Assembly: GCF_005503535.1 (NCBI RefSeq)
Contig: NZ_SCNN01000018.1
Coordinates: forward strand, 62,001 to 126,000
Direction: 5' to 3'
Length of the DNA: 64,000 nucleotides
DNA from: Mesorhizobium comanense
GTDB taxonomy: Bacteria; Pseudomonadota; Alphaproteobacteria; Rhizobiales; Rhizobiaceae
Part shown: positions 32,500 to 40,888 of the stretch, in pieces
Layout of the letters: the number at the start of each line of letters is the position of its first letter
Numbering within the stretch: the first letter of the stretch is position 1
The notes under the pieces: model-generated
The model's database searches: none
Told to the model about the DNA's origin: nothing
Seen by the model: only the letters and a program-made list of their open reading frames with translations
Position numbers and translations under genes: made by a program

Positions 32500-34382
32500 G
32501 AGCCGCTCTCGCGCCATCGCACCGGACCTCCGGTACGACAGCCAACAAGGTGGCTTCCCGCGGCCGCGAGCGCAATTCGTTTCTGGTATCCTTGATGACC
32601 AGGCCGCAGAAGGCCGCCTATGTTTCGGCCTACCTGCTCTGGCTGGCGTCACTGGTCTATTTCTGGTCATGGTGGCTTGACCCGGCTCACAATGTCGGAA
32701 CCGTGCGGTTCCTGACCGTCTCGGCGCTGGTAGCGCTGACAATGGCCATGCCGCTCTACACCTTGACGATATTCCTGCGATCGAGAGTTCCGGCGCCCGG
32801 CATAAGCCTGTCCGCGACCCGCCGCGTCGCCATGGTCGTGACCAAGGCGCCCTCGGAGCCATTCTCCATCATCGCCGAAACCCTCACCGCGATGTGCGCA
32901 CAGGACCTCCGGCACGACACATGGCTGGCGGATGAGGATCCCTCCGAAGAGACGCTGGCCTGGTGCCGGGCGCATTCCGTTTTTGTCTCCACGCGAAAGG
33001 GACGCGACGATTATCACAGGCCGCAATGGCCGCGCAGAACCAGGTGCAAGGAGGGAAACCTTGCCTTCTTCTACGACAATTACGGCTATGACCGGTACGA
33101 TTTCGTTGCCCAGCTGGATGCCGATCACGTCCCCTCGCCCTCCTATCTCCGGCACATGCTGGCGCCCTTCTGCGATCCTCGGGTGGGCTATGTCTCGGCG
33201 CCAAGCATCTGCGACAGGAACGCGGGCAACAGCTGGTCTGCCAGAAGCCGGCTCTACGCCGAAGGCATTCTCCACGGCGCGCTGCAGGCCGGCTATAATG
33301 GCGGTTGGGCCCCAATCTGTTTCGGCTCGCACTACGCCGTTCGGACGGCCGCGCTGAAGGATATTGGCGGTCTGGGGCCGGAGCTCGCCGAGGATCACTC
33401 CACGACCCTGATGATGAATGCGAGGGGTTGGCGGGGAGCCCACGCCATCGATGCGATCGCCAATGGCGACGGGCCTCAGACCTTCGCCGATCTCGCGACG
33501 CAGGAATTCCAGTGGTCACGCAGCATCATGACGCTGCTCATCAAATACACCCCCGACTATATCGGGAAACTGCCTTTGAAGCTGCGGTTTCAATTTCTCT
33601 TCTGCCAGCTTTGGTACGGGCTGTTCTGCACCACGATGGCGCTCTCGTTTTCCATTCCGATCGTGGCGCTTCTGTTCGACATGAATTTCGTCGGAACGGA
33701 TTTTCCGCAATTCTTCAAGCACCTGTTGCCTTCGACGATCATTCTCACATCGATAAACACCCTGTTTCGTGCCAATGGCTGGTGGCGCCCAACCTATGCC
33801 AAGGTCTTCAGCTGGGAAGGCGTCCTCTTCCCGTTCGCCAGATGGCCGTGGGCGCTGGCCGGAATACTGGCGGCCTTTCGCGACTGGGCTACCGGAACAT
33901 TCGTCGATTTTCGCGTGACACCGAAAGGTGCCGCGCCTACGGACGTCCTGCCCTTCCGGATCATCGTTCCGTACGCGGCGCTGTCGATCGCCTCGGCGCT
34001 GCCGGCGATCCTCGTCGACAATGTGACGGCCGGGCGCGGCTTCTACTTCTTCGCCATATTCAACGCCATCGTCTACGCGCTGATCCTGGTCGTGATCATC
34101 CTGAGGCACGCCTACGAGAATTCGCTGAGCCCGAATGTCGGCCTCATCAGACAGAGCGCGTTCGCCGCCGTGGTCTCGACGATCTCCGTGGTTTCGCTGT
34201 CGGCTCACGGCCTCGAGGGCTTGGACACGATGGCGGCCGGCGCCGAACCTCTCAAACTCACGCGTCTCACCTACGGCCCATCCGGAGCCGGGCAGACGGC
34301 GGTCAAGGCCGGGAAGCTGCGTTTCGAAATCTGGTGGGACAGCCAGGCCGAGACCCTCGGGAACAAAGGAAACCTGCCATGA
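32496..34382 (+). CDS. GT2 family membrane polysaccharide synthase (cellulose-synthase-like)
   Basis: A 628-aa inner-membrane glycosyltransferase. Two helices at about 38-60 and 68-95 precede a cytosolic GT2 domain with the expected acidic motifs: DED at 146-148, DAD at 208-210, and ED at 299-300. The place of the QxxRW acceptor motif is taken by QEFQW (336-340). Five to six more helices follow to about residue 575. No PilZ domain is present at the C-terminus, so direct c-di-GMP activation through a fused PilZ is unlikely. It is embedded between nucleotide-sugar genes and overlaps both neighbours by four bases. The product is presumably a polymer with pentose residues. Confidence 0.82.
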   Translation: MRAALAPSHRTSGTTANKVASRGRERNSFLVSLMTRPQKAAYVSAYLLWLASLVYFWSWWLDPAHNVGTVRFLTVSALVALTMAMPLYTLTIFLRSRVPAPGISLSATRRVAMVVTKAPSEPFSIIAETLTAMCAQDLRHDTWLADEDPSEETLAWCRAHSVFVSTRKGRDDYHRPQWPRRTRCKEGNLAFFYDNYGYDRYDFVAQLDADHVPSPSYLRHMLAPFCDPRVGYVSAPSICDRNAGNSWSARSRLYAEGILHGALQAGYNGGWAPICFGSHYAVRTAALKDIGGLGPELAEDHSTTLMMNARGWRGAHAIDAIANGDGPQTFADLATQEFQWSRSIMTLLIKYTPDYIGKLPLKLRFQFLFCQLWYGLFCTTMALSFSIPIVALLFDMNFVGTDFPQFFKHLLPSTIILTSINTLFRANGWWRPTYAKVFSWEGVLFPFARWPWALAGILAAFRDWATGTFVDFRVTPKGAAPTDVLPFRIIVPYAALSIASALPAILVDNVTAGRGFYFFAIFNAIVYALILVVIILRHAYENSLSPNVGLIRQSAFAAVVSTISVVSLSAHGLEGLDTMAAGAEPLKLTRLTYGPSGAGQTAVKAGKLRFEIWWDSQAETLGNKGNLP

Positions 34383-35794
34383 GGATAACCATCGTCGGTT
34401 CAGGATATGTGGGCCTCGTCTCGGGAGCCTGTTTTGCGGCCTGGGGCCATCAGGTCATCTGTGTCGACAATGATGCGCGCAAGATCGCCGATCTGCGCCA
34501 GGGCATCATTCCGATCTACGAGCCGGGGCTGGAAAGCCTGGTCAGGCAGGGCATCAAGGCGGCCACACTTTCCTTCACCACCGATTGCGCCGCGGCCGTC
34601 GATGGATCAAGCGTGGTGATGATCGCCGTCGGCACGCCGCCCCGGCCAAGGGATGGCAACGCCGACCTGTCGTTCCTGTATGGCGCGGTCAAGGAGGTCG
34701 CGACCGCGCTGACCGGCTATGCGGTGATCGTGACAAAATCCACCGTGCCCGTGGGCACTGGCGACGAGATCGCCCGGATCGTTTCAAGGACGCGCCCCGA
34801 CGCCGAATTCTCTGTCGCCTCCAACCCCGAGTTCCTGCGCGAAGGATCCGCCGTCGGCGATTTCCTGCAGCCGGACCGGATCGTCGTCGGCGCCATGGAC
34901 GCGCCGGCTTTCGCCATGCTGGACCGCCTCTATGCCCCTCTCATCGGAGCCGGCATTGCCGTCGTCAAGACCGAGCGCAGAACGGCCGAACTGATCAAAT
35001 ACGCGGCCAACGCCTTCCTGGCCGTCAAGATATCCTTCATCAACGAGGTCGCCGACCTCTGCGAACGCGTCGACGCCGATATCGAGAAAGTCTCCCTCGG
35101 GATCGGTCTCGATCGCAGGATTGGCGCCAGCTTCCTGAAAGCCGGGCCTGGTTTTGGCGGCTCGTGCTTTCCCAAGGACACGCTGGCCCTTTTGAGGACG
35201 TCGCAGGACTATGGCGTTCCCCTGAGGCTCGTCGAGGAGACCGTCGCGGTCAACGACGCGCGCAAGCGGCGCATGGCATTGAAGGTCATCGATGCGCTCG
35301 GTGGTTCGGTGGACGGCGAAGTCATCGCCATCCTCGGTCTCGCATTCAAGGCCGACACCGACGATGTTCGCGAGACCCCGGCCTTCCCGCTGATCGAGGC
35401 TCTTCAGCGTGCCGGCGCCAGAATAAGGGCCTTCGACCCGCAGGCAATGGAACGGTCGCGCGCCATACTGGACGAGGTGACCTTCTGCACCGATCCCTAC
35501 CAATGCGCCGACGGCGCCTCGGCGATCGTCCTGGTCACCGACTGGCCGGAGTTCAGGGATCTCGAATTCCCGCGGCTGGCGAAGATCATGAGGCGCAGAA
35601 CGCTCATCGACCTGCGCAATGCCGTCGATGCGGACGCAGCCGGTGTGAGCGGCTTCACCGTAACCTCGATCGGCCGGCCGACAGCGGCACAGCCGCATGG
35701 GCGGAAGGCAAATCAAACCCAGGAGGAAGGCAGCGATATCGGGGCGATCTACGCAAAGCCCGAGAATCCTCAACACAGACATGGAGTGATGTGA
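34379..35794 (+). CDS. UDP-glucose 6-dehydrogenase
   Basis: A 471-aa enzyme that oxidises UDP-glucose to UDP-glucuronate with two NAD. N-terminal Rossmann motif GSGYVG at 7-12, VTKSTVPVGT near 119-127, the substrate helix NPEFLREG, and the catalytic cysteine Cys263 in GFGGSCFPKD. A second Rossmann domain follows (about 315-440) and a variable tail of 30 residues. It overlaps the GT2 gene (ATGA), and its stop shares a base with the next ATG. It feeds uxs within the same operon, so UDP-glucose to UDP-GlcA to UDP-xylose is encoded here. Confidence 0.94.
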   Translation: MRITIVGSGYVGLVSGACFAAWGHQVICVDNDARKIADLRQGIIPIYEPGLESLVRQGIKAATLSFTTDCAAAVDGSSVVMIAVGTPPRPRDGNADLSFLYGAVKEVATALTGYAVIVTKSTVPVGTGDEIARIVSRTRPDAEFSVASNPEFLREGSAVGDFLQPDRIVVGAMDAPAFAMLDRLYAPLIGAGIAVVKTERRTAELIKYAANAFLAVKISFINEVADLCERVDADIEKVSLGIGLDRRIGASFLKAGPGFGGSCFPKDTLALLRTSQDYGVPLRLVEETVAVNDARKRRMALKVIDALGGSVDGEVIAILGLAFKADTDDVRETPAFPLIEALQRAGARIRAFDPQAMERSRAILDEVTFCTDPYQCADGASAIVLVTDWPEFRDLEFPRLAKIMRRRTLIDLRNAVDADAAGVSGFTVTSIGRPTAAQPHGRKANQTQEEGSDIGAIYAKPENPQHRHGVM

Positions 35795-36735
35795 TGAAAC
35801 GGACGATGAAATCTTATCCGAGGAGCCTGGCGCTTCTCGTCGCAATGGGATTGGCGGCCGGCGTGACCATGTCGGCCAACCTGTCGCTCGGCGCGTCGAC
35901 CGACCCGTTACAAGCGGCGACGCCACAGGGCACGGCCCCCGACTTTGGCGCTTACGATCCTTATGGCGCCTTCAGCAGCGACAAGACGGTCAAGATCGAG
36001 CATCTGTTCCTGCCGTGGGAAGATGTCGATCTCGCGAGCCTGCCCGCGGCCGATACTTATGCGGCCGCAAGAGCGAGAACCATCCTGATCACGATCGAGC
36101 CATGGACGTGGTCGCAGCAATGGCGCGTCACGCCGACCGAGCTCAGGGACGGCATCCTGTCGGGCAAGTACGATCCCAACCTCGACGCCATTTGCAGGAT
36201 CGCCGGCGGCATGAAAACCGCCGTCACCATACGCTTCGCGCACGAAATGGAAGACAAGAGGGGCCGCTTCTCCTGGGCGAACTGGAACCCGGCGGACTAT
36301 ATCGCGGCCTATAAACATGTCGTCGATCGCTGCAAGACGCTGGCTCCCCACGCCGCGTTCATGTGGTCGCCGAAAGGCGATGACGGACTGGCCGCCTACT
36401 ATCCCGGCGACAACTATGTCGACGTGATCGGCTTGTCGGTCTTCGGCCTGCAGAAATTCGACCGGGACAAGTATGGCCGGGACCGGACCTTCTCCGAGTT
36501 GCTGAAGCCGGGATACGACCGGGTCGTCCAGTTCAACAAGCCGATTGTCGTCGCCGAACTCGGCTATTCCGGCAGCAAGGACTATGTCGCGGCATGGGAC
36601 GCCGAAGTGCGCCAGCCCCTGCCCGCGTTCCCCAAACTCACGGCGGTCGTCTATTTCAACGACAAGGAGGTCTACCCTTGGCCTGAGCACTACGGCCTGC
36701 CCGACTGGCGCATACGGCAGAACATCATCAACTGA
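35794..36735 (+). CDS. Secreted GH26-like glycoside hydrolase
   Basis: A 313-aa protein with an uncleaved-type or Sec signal segment (residues 9-35) and a TIM-barrel fold similar to GH26/endo-beta-mannanase proteins. The acid/base Glu151 lies in RFAHEME and the nucleophile Glu255 in VVAELGYSG. WSPKG and PGDNYVDVIGLS are also characteristic. It shares one base with the UDP-glucose dehydrogenase stop. In polysaccharide operons such enzymes trim, release or edit the growing polymer in the periplasm or outside. A paralogue with the same core faces it at 37361-38353. Confidence 0.8.
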   Translation: MKRTMKSYPRSLALLVAMGLAAGVTMSANLSLGASTDPLQAATPQGTAPDFGAYDPYGAFSSDKTVKIEHLFLPWEDVDLASLPAADTYAAARARTILITIEPWTWSQQWRVTPTELRDGILSGKYDPNLDAICRIAGGMKTAVTIRFAHEMEDKRGRFSWANWNPADYIAAYKHVVDRCKTLAPHAAFMWSPKGDDGLAAYYPGDNYVDVIGLSVFGLQKFDRDKYGRDRTFSELLKPGYDRVVQFNKPIVVAELGYSGSKDYVAAWDAEVRQPLPAFPKLTAVVYFNDKEVYPWPEHYGLPDWRIRQNIIN

Positions 36736-36769
36736 TCGCCTGGAAGGCAAAACAGAAAGGGAGTTGGCT

Positions 36770-37288
36770 ATGCGTGCATTCAAACTGGTTGCTGGCGCCG
36801 TCGGGATCGCCTGTCTCCTGGCGGGAACGGCGTCGGCGCAGACGGTAAGTTCGATCGGCAAGCGGGCCGAACAGGGCAAACCCCTGACAGCAGGTGACGT
36901 GCTGGCGATCTACAACAACATGACCTGGATGTGGAAGGATGGCGCCGGCTACTTCCAGCAGGAGAAACGGCAGTTCGCCGGCTGGAGCGGCACAGGTCCG
37001 GCCGCCGCCTACGGCGAAGGTGTGTGGTTCCTCAAGGACGACGGCACCTTCTGCTTCCGCGCAAAATGGACCAGCGCGAAGAAATCCAGCACGGACTATT
37101 CGTGCTTCGCCCATCGAAGGGTCGGCGGCACGATCTATGCGAAGAACACGGCGAAGGGAGACTGGTACGTGCTGACCGGCGACACCAAGGGCTATCAGGA
37201 AATCAAGATGCTGAAGCCGGGTGACCGGGTCAGCAAGCGGGTCCAGGAAATCAAGGATTCGCTGAACCGGCAGGCAAACGCGGGCTGA
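36770..37288 (+). CDS. DUF995-like exported protein
   Basis: A 172-aa protein with a signal peptide cleaved near ASAQ (residue 24). The mature domain contains YNNMTWMWKDGAGYF, AYGEGVWFLKDDGTFCF and YSCFAHRRVGG, a pattern I associate with DUF995 proteins that rhizobia encode beside exopolysaccharide genes. Two Cys in the domain could form a disulfide. GGGAG upstream supports the ATG at 36770. It follows the GH26-like gene by 34 bases and ends the operon. Function unknown; a periplasmic polymer-binding role is a guess. Confidence 0.7.
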   Translation: MRAFKLVAGAVGIACLLAGTASAQTVSSIGKRAEQGKPLTAGDVLAIYNNMTWMWKDGAGYFQQEKRQFAGWSGTGPAAAYGEGVWFLKDDGTFCFRAKWTSAKKSSTDYSCFAHRRVGGTIYAKNTAKGDWYVLTGDTKGYQEIKMLKPGDRVSKRVQEIKDSLNRQANAG

Positions 37289-37360
37289 GCCGGCGATAGC
37301 CAACCCAAGGTTCGATGCCGGGCTATCGGGGTCACCGGAGGCGGGTTCCGCTTCCGGGCC

Positions 37361-38353
37361 TCAAGGGAGCGCTGCGAGCTTGGCCGGATCAACCCGCCAG
37401 TCCGGAGAACCGAAACCTTTCGGCCAGTAATGCGGCTCCTTGTCATTGAAATAGACGATGGTCCTCAGCAATGGAAACTTCGCCGCATTTGTTTCGCGGT
37501 CCATGACTTCAGCCAGCCAGCGATCGACATAGGTCTCGTCGCCCGAAATGCCGAGTTCGGAGATGATCACCGGCTTGGCATAGGCGACAACGTTTCGATA
37601 GGTTTCCCAGAAAACCTCACGAAAGGCGCGGTCGCGTCCGCCATGCTTGTGGTCCCATTTCTGCAGACCCCAGAGGGACACGCCGACATAATCGACATAG
37701 TCGGAACCGGGATAATACTTCCTCAGTTCGCCGTCGCCGCGCGGCGACCAGACGATCAGCGTGGAAGGAGACAGTTCACGGCAGCGCTTAACCACATGCC
37801 GGAACGCTGCGATGAAGTTGGCGGGGTCTTTATGAGCCCAGGGGTAGCGGTCCGAAGCCGCCTCCATTTCATGCCCCCAGCGCAGCAACGTTCGGCCAGA
37901 TGACCTGCCCAGTTCGGTGCAGACACGGTCGATCTGGCTATCGTATCCCGACTGGGCAATTTCGCGCAGCATGGCATCCCCGCCGCGGCGCATCTTGGAA
38001 GCCTTGGGCCAAGGCTCGACCGTCACCATCAAGTCGCGTCCGCGCGAGGCCGCCTCATTCGCCTTCTGCCTCAATTTGCCGGCGTCGAACGGCTCCCAGG
38101 CGACGAAAACGTGCTCGATACGGAAATCGGACGCCGACTTGAAGACGTCAGCGGGATCGTAGACGCCGAATTCGATCGGCGCGGGCTGCGAGCCGGCCGG
38201 ATCCTTGTTCTCCGGCAAGGCCGTGGTCTCCATACGGTCGATGTTGGCATGATCGGCGCCTGTTGTGAAAGCCACAGGGGCGAGAGCGGCGTTTCCCGGA
38301 AGGATCATGCCAAATGCAACGCAGAGCTGGACGATGAGAGAGCCAAACAGCAT
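37361..38353 (-). CDS. Secreted GH26-like glycoside hydrolase, second paralogue
   Basis: A 330-aa protein with a signal segment (residues 1-24) and the same barrel as the gene at 35794-36735. The acid/base is Glu162 in RWGHEME, the nucleophile Glu266 in IISELGISG, with VWSPRGDGELRKYYPG also shared. Overall similarity is clear but moderate, so the duplication is old. It faces the polysaccharide operon, 72 bases from the DUF995 gene. I chose the ATG at 38353 with GGGG eight bases upstream; a longer frame begins in AT-rich DNA at 38425. It may act on the same polymer under separate control. Confidence 0.8.
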   Translation of the reverse strand: MLFGSLIVQLCVAFGMILPGNAALAPVAFTTGADHANIDRMETTALPENKDPAGSQPAPIEFGVYDPADVFKSASDFRIEHVFVAWEPFDAGKLRQKANEAASRGRDLMVTVEPWPKASKMRRGGDAMLREIAQSGYDSQIDRVCTELGRSSGRTLLRWGHEMEAASDRYPWAHKDPANFIAAFRHVVKRCRELSPSTLIVWSPRGDGELRKYYPGSDYVDYVGVSLWGLQKWDHKHGGRDRAFREVFWETYRNVVAYAKPVIISELGISGDETYVDRWLAEVMDRETNAAKFPLLRTIVYFNDKEPHYWPKGFGSPDWRVDPAKLAALP

Positions 38354-38555
38354 CGATGTATCCCCGATTTGCCGGGATACTGCGCCACGCTCGTTGATTA
38401 GAGATAAATAATATAGCAATTTCAATTAGTTAGTTAACTTGCTCTTGTTCAAAACGCTAAGATTTTATTCGATTTTGAAACGCTTGGCCGGTCTTGCCAC
38501 CATCTCGCCATTTGCCCGAGGTCGCGCCTCGTCGACGAGACAAGGTCGCGGGGTT

Positions 38556-39005
38556 CTAAGCCTTTCGTTCCCAGCGGCGGTCGGCGGTCTGCTGCCAGTA
38601 GGTCACGGCGTGGCCGGCGTCCTTCATCGTTTTCCAGTGTGCCCGCGCCGCGTCGACCTGGGTCGCGTCATGGCCGTCGAACAGGAAGACGGCACGCTCG
38701 TAGCCGCTGAGTTCGGGCGGCGCCGCGCCGTCGACCAGGAACCTTATCCTGGCCTCGTTGGGATTGGCGTCGCCGGTGGTCAGCAGGATCGGCTGGTCTG
38801 TGGGATAAGGCTCGCGATCGGTGGCATGCGCCAGGAAGGAATCGTCGCGAAATGTCCACAGATGCTGGTCGAGCGCGTCGCGCCGTTCCTCGGTGCCGGT
38901 CTGGACCACGACGCGCCAGCCACGGTCGACGCTGCGCTCGAGCAGGCCGGGCAAGGCATCCTCCAGCGTCGATTCGGTCAGATGATAGAACAGCACGTCG
39001 GCCAT
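38556..39005 (-). CDS. holC: DNA polymerase III subunit chi
   Basis: A 149-aa HolC protein, the chi subunit that ties the clamp loader to single-strand-binding protein. Recognisable parts are MADVLFYHLT at the start, LDQHLWTFRDDSFLAH, and the acidic/aromatic end AVTYWQQTADRRWERK. It lies nine bases after pepA on the same strand. The pepA-holC pair is conserved in alphaproteobacteria. Length normal. Confidence 0.92.
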   Translation of the reverse strand: MADVLFYHLTESTLEDALPGLLERSVDRGWRVVVQTGTEERRDALDQHLWTFRDDSFLAHATDREPYPTDQPILLTTGDANPNEARIRFLVDGAAPPELSGYERAVFLFDGHDATQVDAARAHWKTMKDAGHAVTYWQQTADRRWERKA

Positions 39006-39014
39006 GGGTCGGGA

Positions 39015-40526
39015 TCAGCCTTCGTAGTGATCGCGCACCAGCCGGTCGAGCAGCCGCACGCCAAAACCCGAGCCCCACGACTGGTTGATCTCGCTCGACG
39101 GCGCGCCCATCGCCGTGCCGGCGATGTCGAGATGCGCCCAGGGCGTGTCCTTGACGAAGCGCTGCAGGAACTGCGCGGCAATGATGGCGCCGCCATAGCG
39201 GCCGCCGATGTTCTTCATGTCGGCGTTCTTGGAATCGATCAGCTTGTCGTATTCGGCGCCGAGCGGCATGCGCCAGAGCCGTTCCTGCGTCGACAGCCCC
39301 GCTTCTGCCAACCTTTGCGCCAATTCGTCATTGTTGGAGAACAGGCCGGCATAGTGCAGCCCCAGAGCGACCATGATGGCGCCGGTCAGCGTCGCCAGAT
39401 TGACCATGAACTTCGGCTGGAAGCGGTCGTTGCAATACCAAAGCGCATCCGCCAGCACGAGGCGGCCCTCGGCGTCAGTGTTGAGCACCTCGATGGTCTG
39501 CCCCGACATGGAGGTGACGATGTCGCCGGGGCGCTGGGCATGGCCGTCGACCGCGTTTTCGACAAGGCCGATGATGCCGACGACATTGGCCTTGGCCTTG
39601 CGCGCCGCCAAGGTGTGCATGAGGCCGGTCACGGCGGCGGCGCCGCCCATGTCGCCCTTCATGTCCTCCATGCCCGACGCCGGCTTCATCGAATTGCCGC
39701 CGGTATCGAATGTAACGCCCTTGCCGACGAAGGCGACGGGGGCGTCCTTTGGCTTGCCGCCGTTCCACTGCATGACGGCCATCCGGGCGCCGCGAGGCGA
39801 ACCCTGGGCGACGCCGAGCAGCGAGCCCATGCCGAGCTTCTTCATCTCCTTCTCGGTCAGGATCTCGACCTTGACGCCAAGAGTCTCCAGTTCCTTGGCG
39901 CGGGCAGCGAACTCGACAGGTCCCAATATGTTGGCGGGCTCGTTGACGAGATCACGCGCCAGAATCACGCCGTCGACCACCGCCTCGTTGTCGGCGAAGG
40001 CCTTCCTGGCCCCGACCGGGTCGGCGGTGTGGATGGTTATCTTGACCGGCTTCTTCGTGTCGGCCTTCGCGTCATCCCTGTCCTTCCTGGTCTTGTATTT
40101 GTCGAAGGAATAGCCGCGCAGGAGAATACCGGCCGCAAGGCTGGCGGCGGCCTTGCCGTCAACCGTGGCTCCGGCCAGGTCGAGTTCCACGGCCACTTCG
40201 GTTGCCTTGCGCAGCGATGCCGCGATGGTGCCGCCAAGCTTCAGCCATGCGTATTCATCGAGCCCCGACGCCTTGCCGGCGCCAATCGCGACCAGCCTGT
40301 CCAGCGAGGTCCCTTCGGGCGCCAGCACCTCGACGACCCCGGCGAACTTGCCCGTGAATTCGGCCACCGGGAAAGCCCGGTCCAGGCTTTTGCCGGGATC
40401 ATAGGCCCGGGCATTTTCGCTGAGGCCACCGTCTTCGGACGACAGCACGAACACCGTGCCCTTCCTGTTCGCCGCCGTCTGAGGCGCGGCGAATTTTGCA
40501 AAGGCGATCGATGGTCTCGGGTTCAT
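39015..40526 (-). CDS. pepA: Leucyl aminopeptidase (M17)
   Basis: A 503-aa cytosolic aminopeptidase with two metals. The C-terminal catalytic domain shows VGKGVTFDTGG (metal and catalytic Lys), GDMGGAAAV and the diagnostic NTDAEGRLVLAD. The N-terminal third is the variable domain. Two adjacent ATG codons are possible; AGGA fits the second (40526) better. It is divergent from lptF across 360 bases, and holC follows closely. In some bacteria PepA also binds DNA, which cannot be judged here. Confidence 0.95.
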   Translation of the reverse strand: MNPRPSIAFAKFAAPQTAANRKGTVFVLSSEDGGLSENARAYDPGKSLDRAFPVAEFTGKFAGVVEVLAPEGTSLDRLVAIGAGKASGLDEYAWLKLGGTIAASLRKATEVAVELDLAGATVDGKAAASLAAGILLRGYSFDKYKTRKDRDDAKADTKKPVKITIHTADPVGARKAFADNEAVVDGVILARDLVNEPANILGPVEFAARAKELETLGVKVEILTEKEMKKLGMGSLLGVAQGSPRGARMAVMQWNGGKPKDAPVAFVGKGVTFDTGGNSMKPASGMEDMKGDMGGAAAVTGLMHTLAARKAKANVVGIIGLVENAVDGHAQRPGDIVTSMSGQTIEVLNTDAEGRLVLADALWYCNDRFQPKFMVNLATLTGAIMVALGLHYAGLFSNNDELAQRLAEAGLSTQERLWRMPLGAEYDKLIDSKNADMKNIGGRYGGAIIAAQFLQRFVKDTPWAHLDIAGTAMGAPSSEINQSWGSGFGVRLLDRLVRDHYEG

Positions 40527-40888
40527 CATGTCCTGCTTTCGGGGATTGCGCGATTTGCGCGAAGCGGTTTGAAGCGATCCGCGACATTTGGTCGTTTTCC
40601 GGGATTTGGCAAGACTTTGCCAAAATGACTACCCATATGAAATCTGGAATCGATGGCGATTCGTCGCGGCACGGCACGCTTCATGCCGCAACCTGTTGTT
40701 AACCATCGATGTTCGCCCTTTCTTATCCCTTCCCGCCGACACTTCGCTCCACTTCGGCGCGCGATGTGGGACGGGAACCGGATCGCCTGCGTGACGAAGA
40801 CAACCGGAGCCAGTTGTGCGGGCGTCGCCGGACAGCTACCCTAAGTGCGGTGGCATGATGCCGTTCGAGAAAATCGAGTAAGCCCTTC
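40527..40888. promoter_or_regulatory. Divergent region between pepA and lptF, with a perfect palindrome
   Basis: No gene in these 362 bases. TTTGGCAA (40605-40612), four bases, TTGCCAAA (40617-40624) form a perfect inverted repeat that could be an operator; TTTGGCAA-type palindromes are bound by several regulator families. I see no further structure. Promoters for both divergent transcripts must lie here. Confidence 0.4.
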
